A DNA stretch of 15,889 nucleotides from a bacterium (GTDB lineage Bacteria > Pseudomonadota > Alphaproteobacteria > Rhizobiales > Xanthobacteraceae): the NCBI GenBank assembly GCA_029946075.1, contig JAQSDT010000712.1, positions 1 through 15,889 on the forward strand, written 5' to 3'. The notes below the pieces were generated by a model, which worked only from the letters and a program-made list of their open reading frames with translations, ran no database searches and was not told where the DNA came from. Numbering within the stretch: position 1 is the stretch's first letter; every line of letters starts with the position of its first letter. The position numbers and the translations under genes are program-made. This document shows, piece by piece, positions 6,558 to 14,139 of the stretch.

Positions 6558-7970
6558 TCACTTGCGCTGGTAATCATCCTCGATGCGGATGATGTCGTCC
6601 TCACCGAAATAGCTGCCGGTCTGGACCTCGATCAGTTCGAGCTGGATCTTGCCCGGGTTCTCCAGCCGGTGCACCGCGCCGATCGGGATGTAGATCGATT
6701 CGTTCTCGTGCACGGTCTTGACCACGTCGTTGACGGTCACCTGCGCGGTGCCGCGGACCACGATCCAGTGCTCGGAGCGGTGGTGGTGCTTCTGCAGCGA
6801 CAGCCGGCCGCCCGGCTTGACGATGATGCGCTTGACCTGGTGGCGCTCGCCATTGTCGACCGACTGATAGGAGCCCCAGGGGCGGTGCACCCGGATGTGA
6901 TCCTCGGTCACCTGGGGCGCCACCGTCTTCAGCGTCGCGACCAGCCGCTTCAGCCCGTTGGCGTCTTTCTGCCTCGACACCAGCACCGCGTCCTGCGTCG
7001 CGACCACCACGAGGTCGTCGACGCCTTCGAGCGCGACCAGCGCCCTGTCGGTGGTCACGTTGCAATTGCGCGAATCCTCGAACACCGCCATGCCGCGCGC
7101 GGCGTTGCCCTGCCCGTCCTTGTCGGACAATTCCCACACCGCGTGCCAGCTTCCGACATCGGACCAGCCGCACGACACCGGCACGACGGCCGCGCGCGCG
7201 GTTTTCTCCATCACGGCATAGTCGATCGAGATCGACTTCGCCGATCCGAACGAGGCCTCGTCGAGCTTGACGAAGCCGAGGTCCGTTCCGGCCTTCGCGA
7301 CCGCATCGGTCACCGCCTGCACGCTGGCGGCATCCACCTTGCCGTACTCGTCCGACAGCACGGCGGCGCGGAACATGAAGTTGCCGCTGTTCCAGAGATA
7401 GCCCGCCTTGACGTATTCGGCGGCTTTCACCGGATCCGGCTTCTCGACGAATTTTTCGACCGCGCGCACCTGGCCGGAAATCACCGCTCCGGGATTGATG
7501 TAGCCATATTCCGTCGCCGCGCGTTCCGGCTTGACGCCAAAGGTCACGATGTGGCCGGCCTCGGCTGCCGCCAGACCCTCGCGGCAGGCCGCGAGAAACG
7601 CCGCGGTGTCGCGCACCACGTGATCGGCGGCAAGCGCCAGCACGATCGCGTCCTTGTCGCGCGATTGTGCGAACGCAGCGCCCGCTGCGATCGCCGGGCC
7701 GGAGTCGCGCCGCATCGGCTCGAGCAGCACGTCGGCCTCGCGCCCGATCTGCGCGAGCTGCTCGAGCACCATGAAGCGATAGGTATTGTTGGTGATGACG
7801 ACCGGCCGCTCGAACAACGCCGCATCCGACACCCGCATCAGCGTATCCTGGAACGTCGAGTGCGTTCCGAACAGCGGCAGGAACTGCTTCGGATGGACCT
7901 CGCGCGAGGCCGGCCACAGCCGTGTCCCGGCGCCGCCGCACATGATCAGGGGAATAATTCGTCTGGTCAT
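6558..7970 (-). CDS. manC: Bifunctional mannose-1-phosphate guanylyltransferase / mannose-6-phosphate isomerase (type II PMI-GMP)
   Basis: A 470-residue cytoplasmic enzyme making GDP-mannose. The N-terminal nucleotidyltransferase domain shows G-G-A-G-T-R-L-W-P-A-S-R at 12-23 followed by P-K-Q (27-29), and F-V-E-K-P-D at 174-179, the sugar-phosphate binding motif of the family. The C-terminal cupin isomerase domain has R-P-W-G (363-366), the metal-binding Q-K-H-H-H-R-S-E-H-W (393-402) and G-A-V-H-R-L-E-N with His434. Length and domain order match ManC/AlgA/XanB enzymes, which can also do the mannose-6-phosphate isomerase step. It starts six bases after the stop of the UDP-glucuronate epimerase gene, so the two are surely co-transcribed. 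GDP-mannose could feed lipid A or core mannose, O-antigen, or GDP-fucose/rhamnose; no GDP-mannose dehydratase is in the window. Confidence 0.96.
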   Translation of the reverse strand: MTRRIIPLIMCGGAGTRLWPASREVHPKQFLPLFGTHSTFQDTLMRVSDAALFERPVVITNNTYRFMVLEQLAQIGREADVLLEPMRRDSGPAIAAGAAFAQSRDKDAIVLALAADHVVRDTAAFLAACREGLAAAEAGHIVTFGVKPERAATEYGYINPGAVISGQVRAVEKFVEKPDPVKAAEYVKAGYLWNSGNFMFRAAVLSDEYGKVDAASVQAVTDAVAKAGTDLGFVKLDEASFGSAKSISIDYAVMEKTARAAVVPVSCGWSDVGSWHAVWELSDKDGQGNAARGMAVFEDSRNCNVTTDRALVALEGVDDLVVVATQDAVLVSRQKDANGLKRLVATLKTVAPQVTEDHIRVHRPWGSYQSVDNGERHQVKRIIVKPGGRLSLQKHHHRSEHWIVVRGTAQVTVNDVVKTVHENESIYIPIGAVHRLENPGKIQLELIEVQTGSYFGEDDIIRIEDDYQRK

Positions 7971-7976
7971 CAGGTC

Positions 7977-8963
7977 TCAAATCCCTTGGTAGTCACGATA
8001 CCAGGCAACGAAATTGTGAATGCCCTGCTCGATCGACGTCTGCGGCCGGAAGCCGACGTCGCGCTGGAGATCGTCGATGTCGGCAAAGGTTTCCATCACG
8101 TCGCCGGGCTGCATCGGCAACATTTCCCTGATTGCCGGACGTCCCAGTTCTTTCTCCAGAACCGCCACGACGTGCATGAGCTCTTCGGGGCGATTGTTGC
8201 CGACATTGTAGATCTGCGCGGGGGCCGCGCCGGCCTCGCGGCCTGCGGGTATGCGGTCCATGATCCTGAGTATGACATTCGATACGTCGTCGACATAGGT
8301 AAAGTCGCGCCGCATCTTGCCATGGTTAAAGAGCTTGATCGGTTTGCCCTCGAGAATCGCCTTCGCAAACAGGTAGATCGCCATGTCGGGCCTGCCCCAC
8401 GGCCCGTACACGGTAAAGAACCGCAGCCCGCTGGTCGGCAGGCGGTAGAGATGGCTGTAGGAATGGGCCATCAGTTCGTTGGCCCGTTTGGTCGCAGCAT
8501 ACAGGCTGATCGGGTGATCGGCGCGATCGTGCACCGAGAACGGCACCTTGCTGTTGTTGCCGTAAACCGAGGACGACGATGCGTAGACGAGGTGGCCGCA
8601 TTGATGGTGCCGGCAGCCCTCCAGCACATTCACGAAACCTTCGAGATTGGCGTCGGCATAGGCGTGCGGATGCTCGATCGAATAGCGCACGCCGGCTTGC
8701 GCCGCCAGATGCAGCACGACCGGAAAACGGTGCCGCGCGAACAGCTCACGGATCGACCCGCGATCCTTGAGGTCGGCCTGCACGAAGCTGAAGGCCGGAT
8801 GGCCGCGCAGCCGGTCGAGCCGCGCCTGCTTCAGCGCCGGATCGTAATAATCGTTGAGGTTATCGAGGCCGACGACCCGATGCCCGGCGTCCAGCAACCG
8901 GCGTGCGGCGTGAAAGCCGATGAAACCGGCCGCCCCCGTGACCAAGATCGTGTGATCCGACAT
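7977..8963 (-). CDS. UDP-glucuronate 4-epimerase-like NAD-dependent epimerase (LspL/WbnF type)
   Basis: A 328-residue extended short-chain dehydrogenase/reductase. The cofactor motif T-G-A-A-G-F-I-G is at 9-16, the catalytic Tyr155 and Lys159 in S-L-Y-A-A-T-K-R-A-N-E, with the family serine run A-S-S-S-S-V-Y-G at 128-135. Features shared with UDP-GlcA 4-epimerases rather than GalE are L-D-N-L-N-D-Y-Y-D (33-41), A-A-Q-A-G-V-R-Y-S (87-95), F-F-T-V-Y-G-P-W-G-R-P-D-M-A (182-195) and M-R-R-D-F-T-Y-V-D-D (217-226). The product would be UDP-galacturonate. The residue-level likeness is strong, but substrate is inferred. It is the first gene of the minus-strand sugar cluster, divergent from the membrane-protein gene at 9177, and runs with manC six bases downstream. 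A weak GGGAA ribosome site precedes the ATG. Confidence 0.92.
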   Translation of the reverse strand: MSDHTILVTGAAGFIGFHAARRLLDAGHRVVGLDNLNDYYDPALKQARLDRLRGHPAFSFVQADLKDRGSIRELFARHRFPVVLHLAAQAGVRYSIEHPHAYADANLEGFVNVLEGCRHHQCGHLVYASSSSVYGNNSKVPFSVHDRADHPISLYAATKRANELMAHSYSHLYRLPTSGLRFFTVYGPWGRPDMAIYLFAKAILEGKPIKLFNHGKMRRDFTYVDDVSNVILRIMDRIPAGREAGAAPAQIYNVGNNRPEELMHVVAVLEKELGRPAIREMLPMQPGDVMETFADIDDLQRDVGFRPQTSIEQGIHNFVAWYRDYQGI

Positions 8964-9176
8964 CGTTTCCCAAATGGCCGCGGCTCGGCCTGCAACTGTG
9001 TTCCGCCGTTCTTTACCCGCCCTGTCGCAGGTGCCGCAATACTTACCGGTCCAGCTATTGCCAGATTGGCCTTAAGACCATACCAAGGCGGCGAGTTTCG
9101 GTGCTCCGGCGCCGATTTGCTCCATTTTGAGTCTGTTCCTCACCCTCGTCTCACTACTCAGGCACGCGCGAGCGAA

Positions 9177-10133
9177 ATGCGCCGGATTCTGTTCTCAACA
9201 CTGAAGATATTGATCTCGGCGGCGCTGCTGTACTTCGCGCTGCGCAAGGTCGATTTGCACGACCTCGCGTCGCGTATTCGGTGGGAAAGCCTGGGATGGA
9301 TCGGGCTGGCCATCACCGCGACGTTTGTCCAGATATTCATCGGCGTGTTGCGGTGGCGCGAGATCAGCGCAGAATGCGACGCTCCGCTCGGAATCAGGCA
9401 AGCAATGCGCCTCAATCTGATCGGCGTGTTCTTCAACCAAACGCTGCCCTCCTCGATTGGCGGCGACGCGGTGCGGCTGTGGCTGGTCGCACGCGGCGGC
9501 GCCGGATGGCGGGCTGCCGCCTATTCGATTTTCGTCGACCGCGCCATCGGCCTGATCGCACTTGCGGTCGTGATCGTCGCGAGCCTGCCGTGGAGCTATC
9601 GGCTAATCACCGATCCCAACGGCCGCACCGCATTGTTGCTCGTCGATTTGATCGCGCTCGCGGGCGGTCTCGGATTTCTGTTCCTCGGCATGCTGCAATG
9701 GCCGTGGCTGAAGCGCTGGTGGGGAACGCATCATATCCATGCCTGCGCCGTGATCGCAAACCGCGTGCTCTTCAGTTGGGAACGCGGACCGAAAGTCGCC
9801 GCCCTGTCCATCCTCGTTCACGTGCTCGCGGTCGTCATTGCATGGTGCGTGGTACAGTCGATCTCGGCGCCCGTGCTGTTTAGCCAGGTTTTCCAGCTGG
9901 TGCCGCCGGTGATGCTGATCACAATGCTGCCGATCTCGATCGCCGGCTGGGGCGTGCGCGAGGCGACCATGGGCCTAGCCTTCGGTTATGCCGGGTTGAT
10001 GACAAATGAAGGAGTGAATGTTTCACTGCTGTTCGGTGCGGTTTCGTTCCTCGTCGGCATCGTCGGCGGCCTCGTGTGGATTTTCAGCCCCGAGAAGGCA
10101 GCCAAGGGCGCCGTTCCCATCGAAATTCCCTAA
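9177..10133 (+). CDS. Lysylphosphatidylglycerol synthase transmembrane-domain family protein (UPF0104, AglD-like)
   Basis: A 318-residue inner-membrane protein of the PF03706 family with about seven or eight hydrophobic segments. Conserved patches are F-F-N-Q-T-L-P-S-S-I-G-G-D-A-V-R (85-100), V-D-R-A-I-G-L (120-126) and L-P-I-S-I-A-G-W-G-V-R-E-A (251-263). It is the membrane half only: the aminoacyl-transferase domain of MprF is absent, so it should not be called a lysyl-PG synthase. Stand-alone members are often found near glycosyltransferases and are thought to act in lipid-linked glycan or lipid translocation; the function here is unknown. The start at 9177 (M-R-R-I-L-F) gives a positively charged lead before the first membrane segment; there is no strong ribosome site, and the open frame continues far upstream only because it runs antisense to GC-rich genes. 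The WbpL-type transferase gene follows after 26 bases, suggesting an operon. Confidence 0.88.
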   Translation: MRRILFSTLKILISAALLYFALRKVDLHDLASRIRWESLGWIGLAITATFVQIFIGVLRWREISAECDAPLGIRQAMRLNLIGVFFNQTLPSSIGGDAVRLWLVARGGAGWRAAAYSIFVDRAIGLIALAVVIVASLPWSYRLITDPNGRTALLLVDLIALAGGLGFLFLGMLQWPWLKRWWGTHHIHACAVIANRVLFSWERGPKVAALSILVHVLAVVIAWCVVQSISAPVLFSQVFQLVPPVMLITMLPISIAGWGVREATMGLAFGYAGLMTNEGVNVSLLFGAVSFLVGIVGGLVWIFSPEKAAKGAVPIEIP

Positions 10134-10159
10134 ATAGTCAATTGTCTGCGTCGCTCAGA

Positions 10160-11191
10160 ATGGCCAATTCACAATTCCTCCTGTCGCTTGGCGTCGCGGT
10201 GCTGTCGGCCCTGTTGTCGATGCTTGCGATCAAGGCAATTCGGCCGCTGATGCTGCGGCATGCCCTCGCTCAGCCGAACGCGCGATCCTCGCACCGCGTT
10301 CCGACGCCGCAAGGCGCTGGCATCGCGGTGATCGCGGCGACCCTGGTCGTGGCCGGAACGGTCATTGTCCTGACCGGAATGACCGGCATGCAAATTCCCG
10401 TGACCGTATTCGGCGCAACGCTGTTCATCGCAATCGTGGGCCTGGTCGACGACGTTCATTCGATATCAGTGCTGCCACGACTGCTGCTGCAGGGCGCGGC
10501 CGTCGCGGCGATTGTATTCTCCGCGCCAGATGAACTACGGATCACACCGTGGCTGCCGCTCTCCATCGAGCGCGCCGCGATCCTGCTGGCCGGTCTCTGG
10601 TTCGTGAACCTCGTCAACTTCATGGACGGACTGGACCTGATGACGGCCGCCGAAGCCGTTCCGATTTCCGTGGCCATCGTCCTGTTCGGCTGGCTTGGCG
10701 ACGTGCCCCCTCCGGTCACCATCGTAGCCGCAGCGCTCTGCGGCGCCCTGTTTGGTTTCGTGCCATTCAACCGGCCGGTCGCGAAAATCTTTCTCGGCGA
10801 CGTTGGAAGCCTGCCGATCGGCCTGCTGCTTGGCTGGTGCCTGCTCGAGCTCGCGTGGCAGCAGAAATTCGCGGCCGCACTCTTGCTCCCCCTGTACTAC
10901 CTGGCCGACGCGACCCTGACCCTGTTCCGTCGCATCGCCCGGCACGAGCCGTTCTGGGCCGCGCACCGCTCGCACTATTATCAGCGTGCGACCGACAACG
11001 GCTTCACCGTATGGGGGGTAGTCGGCCACGTATTCCTGCTCAACCTGTTCCTGGCTTCTCTTGCAATCGCATCGACCAGGCATCAATCCACCTCAGCCGC
11101 AATCTTGTACGTTGTCGCAGGCGCCGCCGCGGTTTTCCTCGTTTTGTACCGTTTTTCGAGCAAAAGGCCGCGGGGCACATCCAGTGCATAG
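10160..11191 (+). CDS. Glycosyltransferase family 4 protein (WecA/WbpL-type undecaprenyl-phosphate sugar-1-phosphate transferase)
   Basis: A 343-residue polytopic inner-membrane enzyme of the MraY/WecA superfamily (PF00953). It would start a polyprenyl-linked glycan by moving a HexNAc-1-phosphate from a UDP-sugar to undecaprenyl phosphate. Visible motifs are the Mg-binding D-D pair at 97-98 (L-V-D-D-V-H-S), N-L-V-N-F-M-D-G-L-D at 150-159, F-L-G-D-V-G-S at 211-217 and the cytoplasmic loop H-R-S-H-Y-Y-Q-R at 269-276, resembling the H-R-x-H-x-Y-Q-R motif of WbpL-like members. About ten membrane segments are expected. The start at 10160 puts the first membrane segment at residue 5; a longer frame from 10076 would overlap the upstream gene and add a polar extension. 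No clear ribosome site is seen. The CapD-type dehydratase gene nearby suggests the substrate is UDP-QuiNAc, UDP-FucNAc or a related 6-deoxy sugar, by analogy with WbpL and rhizobial WreU. Confidence 0.93.
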   Translation: MANSQFLLSLGVAVLSALLSMLAIKAIRPLMLRHALAQPNARSSHRVPTPQGAGIAVIAATLVVAGTVIVLTGMTGMQIPVTVFGATLFIAIVGLVDDVHSISVLPRLLLQGAAVAAIVFSAPDELRITPWLPLSIERAAILLAGLWFVNLVNFMDGLDLMTAAEAVPISVAIVLFGWLGDVPPPVTIVAAALCGALFGFVPFNRPVAKIFLGDVGSLPIGLLLGWCLLELAWQQKFAAALLLPLYYLADATLTLFRRIARHEPFWAAHRSHYYQRATDNGFTVWGVVGHVFLLNLFLASLAIASTRHQSTSAAILYVVAGAAAVFLVLYRFSSKRPRGTSSA

Positions 11192-11201
11192 CCCCGGATT
11201 T

Positions 11202-11230
11202 TTGACACGCTCCAAGCCCATCGCTACATT
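11202..11230 (+). promoter_or_regulatory. Sigma-70-type promoter of the GT2 gene
   Basis: A perfect -35 element TTGACA (11202-11207) and a -10 element TACATT (11225-11230, four of six matches) are separated by exactly 17 bases. They lie 11 bases past the stop of the upstream gene and predict transcription from about 11237, leaving a leader of about 100 bases before the GT2 start at 11336. It is the best promoter match I found in the window. Confidence 0.6.
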
Positions 11231-11263
11231 TTAACCATATCGCAGGGCCAATAGCTCAAGATA

Positions 11264-11278
11264 ACCGGCATCGCCGGT
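11264..11278 (+). other. Small hairpin in the GT2 leader
   Basis: ACCGGC (11264-11269) and GCCGGT (11273-11278) form a perfect six-pair stem with a three-base loop, about 57 bases before the GT2 start. No T tract follows, so it is not an intrinsic terminator. It would sit inside the leader of the message made from the promoter at 11202-11230. Confidence 0.4.
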
Positions 11279-11335
11279 GACCTCCCCTCACGTTGAAATT
11301 TCGCGGGACAATCGGGAAATCTTACGAGACCCTTT

Positions 11336-12100
11336 ATGAAGATCAGCGTTGTGACTGCGGCCTACAACTCCCAGGAGACGATCGCCTATACGATCGAGTC
11401 CTTTCTGGCCCAGAGTCACGCCGACAAGGAAATGCTGGTCATCGACGGCGTGTCGCACGACGACACGGTCAAGATCGTCGAGTCGTTCAAGTCCCCCCAG
11501 ATTCGGCTGCTGTCCGAAAAAGACGCTGGCGTGTTCGATGCTATGAACAAGGGCCTGCACCTGTTCCAGGGTGACGCTGTCGGTTTTCTGAATTCAGACG
11601 ATACCTTCCACGATACCGGTGTCCTCGAAGCGATCGCCCAGGCGATGCAGGATGCGGACATCGTTTATGGCGACCTCAACATGGTGACCGATCATCGCAC
11701 CAAGCGCATCGTGAGGTCCTGGCGCGGCGGCAACTTCCACCGCCGCTATTCCTACCAGCTTGGCTGGGGTCCGCCGCATCCCTCGTTCTACATGCGCAAG
11801 GAGGTCGCCCGGAAGGTCGGCGACCACGATCTGAGCTACATCACCACCGCCGACTACGACTACATGCTCCGGGCTCTGGCGCTGAACGACTTTCGAGTCA
11901 GCTATCTTCCGCGCGTGTTCGTCGATTTCCAGATCGGCGGAATCAGCACCAAGGATTGGGGCGTGACGATCCGCGGCAACCTCGAGTGCCTGCGCTCGCG
12001 GCGTCAGCACCTGCGAGCGCCATTTATCGATGCTGCACTTTTTCTGCGCCTGATCCGGCGCGGCTTCCAGCTTCGCAAATTCGGCTCGCAGAGCGGCTGA
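11336..12100 (+). CDS. Glycosyltransferase family 2 protein (WcaE/WbcM-like)
   Basis: A 254-residue GT-A fold glycosyltransferase, without membrane segments. It opens M-K-I-S-V-V-T-A-A-Y-N-S, the standard GT2 nucleotide-binding strand, followed by I-D-G-V-S-x-D-D-T (36-44), E-K-D-A-G-V-F-D-A-M-N-K-G (61-73), the metal-binding L-N-S-D-D (85-89) and an acceptor-side T-A-D-Y-D-Y-M-L-R (171-179) that should hold the catalytic base. The E-x-D-x-G-x-x-D-A-M-N-K-G block is typical of colanic-acid WcaE-like and O-antigen GT2 enzymes. Donor and acceptor cannot be read from sequence. It is separated by 144 bases from the WbpL-type gene and has its own likely promoter. The start lacks a clear ribosome site (only GAG ten bases upstream). 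Its stop abuts the stop of the convergent dehydratase gene with no base between. Confidence 0.92.
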   Translation: MKISVVTAAYNSQETIAYTIESFLAQSHADKEMLVIDGVSHDDTVKIVESFKSPQIRLLSEKDAGVFDAMNKGLHLFQGDAVGFLNSDDTFHDTGVLEAIAQAMQDADIVYGDLNMVTDHRTKRIVRSWRGGNFHRRYSYQLGWGPPHPSFYMRKEVARKVGDHDLSYITTADYDYMLRALALNDFRVSYLPRVFVDFQIGGISTKDWGVTIRGNLECLRSRRQHLRAPFIDAALFLRLIRRGFQLRKFGSQSG

Positions 12101-14053
12101 TCAACCCGCGGCCGATCCGGACGTCTGGCGTATCGCGCCGTCCGACGACGCCCCGAATTCGGGAACCGCATCCTTCAAAACGACGCTGATGGTCGAACGG
12201 TCATTGGCCGCGATCGCCTGTTCGAGTGCGGCGAGCCATCCGCGCAGCGTTTGCATCGGCGGCTCATTCGGCTTTGCCGCCATGATGCCGGCCACCCCGA
12301 TCTCGACGGTCGGCTCCTGGCTGGCAAACAGTATCTCGTTCAGACGTTCGCCGGGCCGCATGCCCGTGAACACCACTTCGATGTCGAGGCCCGGTTCGAG
12401 ACCGGACAAGCGGATCATGCGCTCGGCGAGATCAACGATCTTGACCGGCTGTCCCATGTTGAGGACGTAAACCGAGACGTCCGGTCGTACCGGCGCCAGC
12501 GCATGTGCCGCTGCCGTGATCACGAGGTCACAGGCCTCGCGAATCGTCATGAAGTAACGGACCATGTCGGGATGAGTGACCGTGACCGGTCCACCAGCAT
12601 CGATCTGGGCTTTGAACTTCGGTACCACCGAGCCGTTCGACGCCAGAACATTGCCGAAGCGGACGGAGATCAGACGCATGCGTTGCTTGCCGGCGTTTTC
12701 CGCCGCCAGATCGTGATCGAGCGCCTGGCAGTACATTTCGGCGAAGCGTTTGGTGAGACCCAGCATCGACACCGGTTCGATCGCCTTGTCGGTGGAAATC
12801 ATCACCATCGCTTGGGCCCCTGCGGCGAGCGCCGCGTCGGCGACGTTGACCGAGCCGAAAATATTGGTCTTGACGCCTTCGCTCCAGTCGCGCTCGAGGA
12901 TTGGCACGTGTTTGAGCGCAGCCGCATGGAACACGATGTCGGGTTTGAACTCCTTCATCAGGCGCATTACCCGCTCGCGGTCCCGGATGTCGGCGATGCG
13001 ACCTTCGATGACGGGGCCGCCCTCCCTTGCCGCCAGCGCCTCGGTCACTGCATAAAGCGCCGGCTCGGAATGTTCGATCACCAGCAGCCGCGACGCACCG
13101 AACGTTGCCACGCGCTCACAGATTTCGGAGCCGATCGAACCGCCGCCGCCGGTCACGATCACCGCCTTGCCCTTCACCAGCACTTCGAGCCGGTCATAGT
13201 CGATCTTTTCGCTCGGACGCAGCAACAGGTCCTCGACGGCGACGTTGGTCAGTCGCGGCATATCGCCGCCTTCCAGCGTGGGGAGCCGGCTGACGATGAG
13301 ACCGAGGCGCTTGGCACGCATCAATACCGCCTCGGGGTGCGCATCGGGCTCGAATGCGGACGGGGTCATGACCACTCGCTTGATCGACTTCTCGCGGCCG
13401 GCGAAATCGCGGATCACGCTCTCGAAGTCGTCGAGCCCGCCGAGCACCGGAATGTTACGGATCGACTGGCCGCGATCCGACGCCGACGGCGACAAGACAC
13501 CGACCGGCCAGATCAGCTTGATGGCGCCGTTCTCGATGCCGCGCAGGACGATTTCGGCATCGGCGGCGCGGCCGACCAGCAGCGTCGGCGACGCGTCCCT
13601 GGTTCGGGCATGATGGCGCGTCCGCGAATAGCGAAAATAGCGGTAGCCGAAGCGCAACGCACTGAGCGCGAACACCTCAATGAACCAGTAGAGCACGATG
13701 GTGATACGGCCTATGAAGACCGGCCCGTGAACATTCGGGATCACGAAAATCAAGACGTAGTCGAGCACCACCAGCGCGATGGTGAGGACGGACGCCACCC
13801 GCAGGATGTTGAGCGCGTCCGGCAGCGATATGAAGCGCCACTTCGTGGTCGTCAGGTTGAAGACGTAGCAAACCACCGCGCTGAACGCGACGAAATAGGG
13901 CAGCACCTGCAGCAGCAGGGGCAGCCGGACGTAAAAGCCCTCGCCCCCCTCGAAGCGCAGGTAAAAGCTTGCGAGCAACGCAAACGCCGTCGCCAGCACG
14001 TCATGCGTCGCGATCAGAAAGTTGCGCAATGTCAATTGTGAGAAACGCTGCAT
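12101..14053 (-). CDS. Membrane-anchored nucleoside-diphosphate sugar 4,6-dehydratase (CapD/WbpM/PglF family)
   Basis: A 650-residue protein of the long FlaA1-like class. Four N-terminal membrane segments lie near residues 13-33, 48-68, 87-107 and 112-134, then a Rossmann-like regulatory domain (about 155-290), then an SDR catalytic domain (about 295-585). The cofactor motif is V-T-G-G-G-G-S-I-G-S-E (300-310); H-A-A-A-L-K-H-V-P is at 376-384, I-S-T-D-K at 419-423, S-M-L-G-L-T-K at 429-435, and G-M-R-P-G-E-R at 564-570. Relatives convert UDP-GlcNAc to the 4-keto-6-deoxy sugar, the precursor of QuiNAc, FucNAc or bacillosamine. Lys435 is present, but the position four residues before it, Tyr in short FlaA1-like enzymes and Met in WbpM, is Leu431. 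It lies 86 bases downstream of the O-antigen ligase gene on the same strand. No 4-reductase gene is seen, so the final sugar is open. Confidence 0.94.
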   Translation of the reverse strand: MQRFSQLTLRNFLIATHDVLATAFALLASFYLRFEGGEGFYVRLPLLLQVLPYFVAFSAVVCYVFNLTTTKWRFISLPDALNILRVASVLTIALVVLDYVLIFVIPNVHGPVFIGRITIVLYWFIEVFALSALRFGYRYFRYSRTRHHARTRDASPTLLVGRAADAEIVLRGIENGAIKLIWPVGVLSPSASDRGQSIRNIPVLGGLDDFESVIRDFAGREKSIKRVVMTPSAFEPDAHPEAVLMRAKRLGLIVSRLPTLEGGDMPRLTNVAVEDLLLRPSEKIDYDRLEVLVKGKAVIVTGGGGSIGSEICERVATFGASRLLVIEHSEPALYAVTEALAAREGGPVIEGRIADIRDRERVMRLMKEFKPDIVFHAAALKHVPILERDWSEGVKTNIFGSVNVADAALAAGAQAMVMISTDKAIEPVSMLGLTKRFAEMYCQALDHDLAAENAGKQRMRLISVRFGNVLASNGSVVPKFKAQIDAGGPVTVTHPDMVRYFMTIREACDLVITAAAHALAPVRPDVSVYVLNMGQPVKIVDLAERMIRLSGLEPGLDIEVVFTGMRPGERLNEILFASQEPTVEIGVAGIMAAKPNEPPMQTLRGWLAALEQAIAANDRSTISVVLKDAVPEFGASSDGAIRQTSGSAAG

Positions 14054-14139
14054 TCTGCTGACAGGCTACGGACAAAAGGGGATTCGCGAGGACAACCCGA
14101 GCATGCCTGATATCCCATCTTCCGGGTGCATGCCAGCGA

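Noticed and set aside
9061..9100. Imperfect palindrome around CTTAAG between the divergent genes, considered as an operator
   Set aside because: Only about 12 bases with a mismatch; no second copy and no match to a regulator site I know.
6669..9176. Very long plus-strand open frame running from 6669 into the membrane protein gene that starts at 9177
   Set aside because: Up to 9176 it is antisense to manC and the UDP-GlcA epimerase, both with full motifs on the minus strand. Its translation is rich in Arg/His/Asp/Val without any recognisable domain, as is usual for antisense frames in GC-rich genes. Only the part from 9177 is kept.
12251..14041. Plus-strand open frame of 596 codons
   Set aside because: It is wholly antisense to the CapD/WbpM-type gene, which carries all expected motifs; the translation is low-complexity Arg/His/Asp-rich.
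14054..14139. Two GCATGC hexamers in the gap after the ligase gene, considered as a terminator or repeat element
   Set aside because: The copies are direct and too short, each is self-palindromic, and they do not form a longer stem; no T tract follows.
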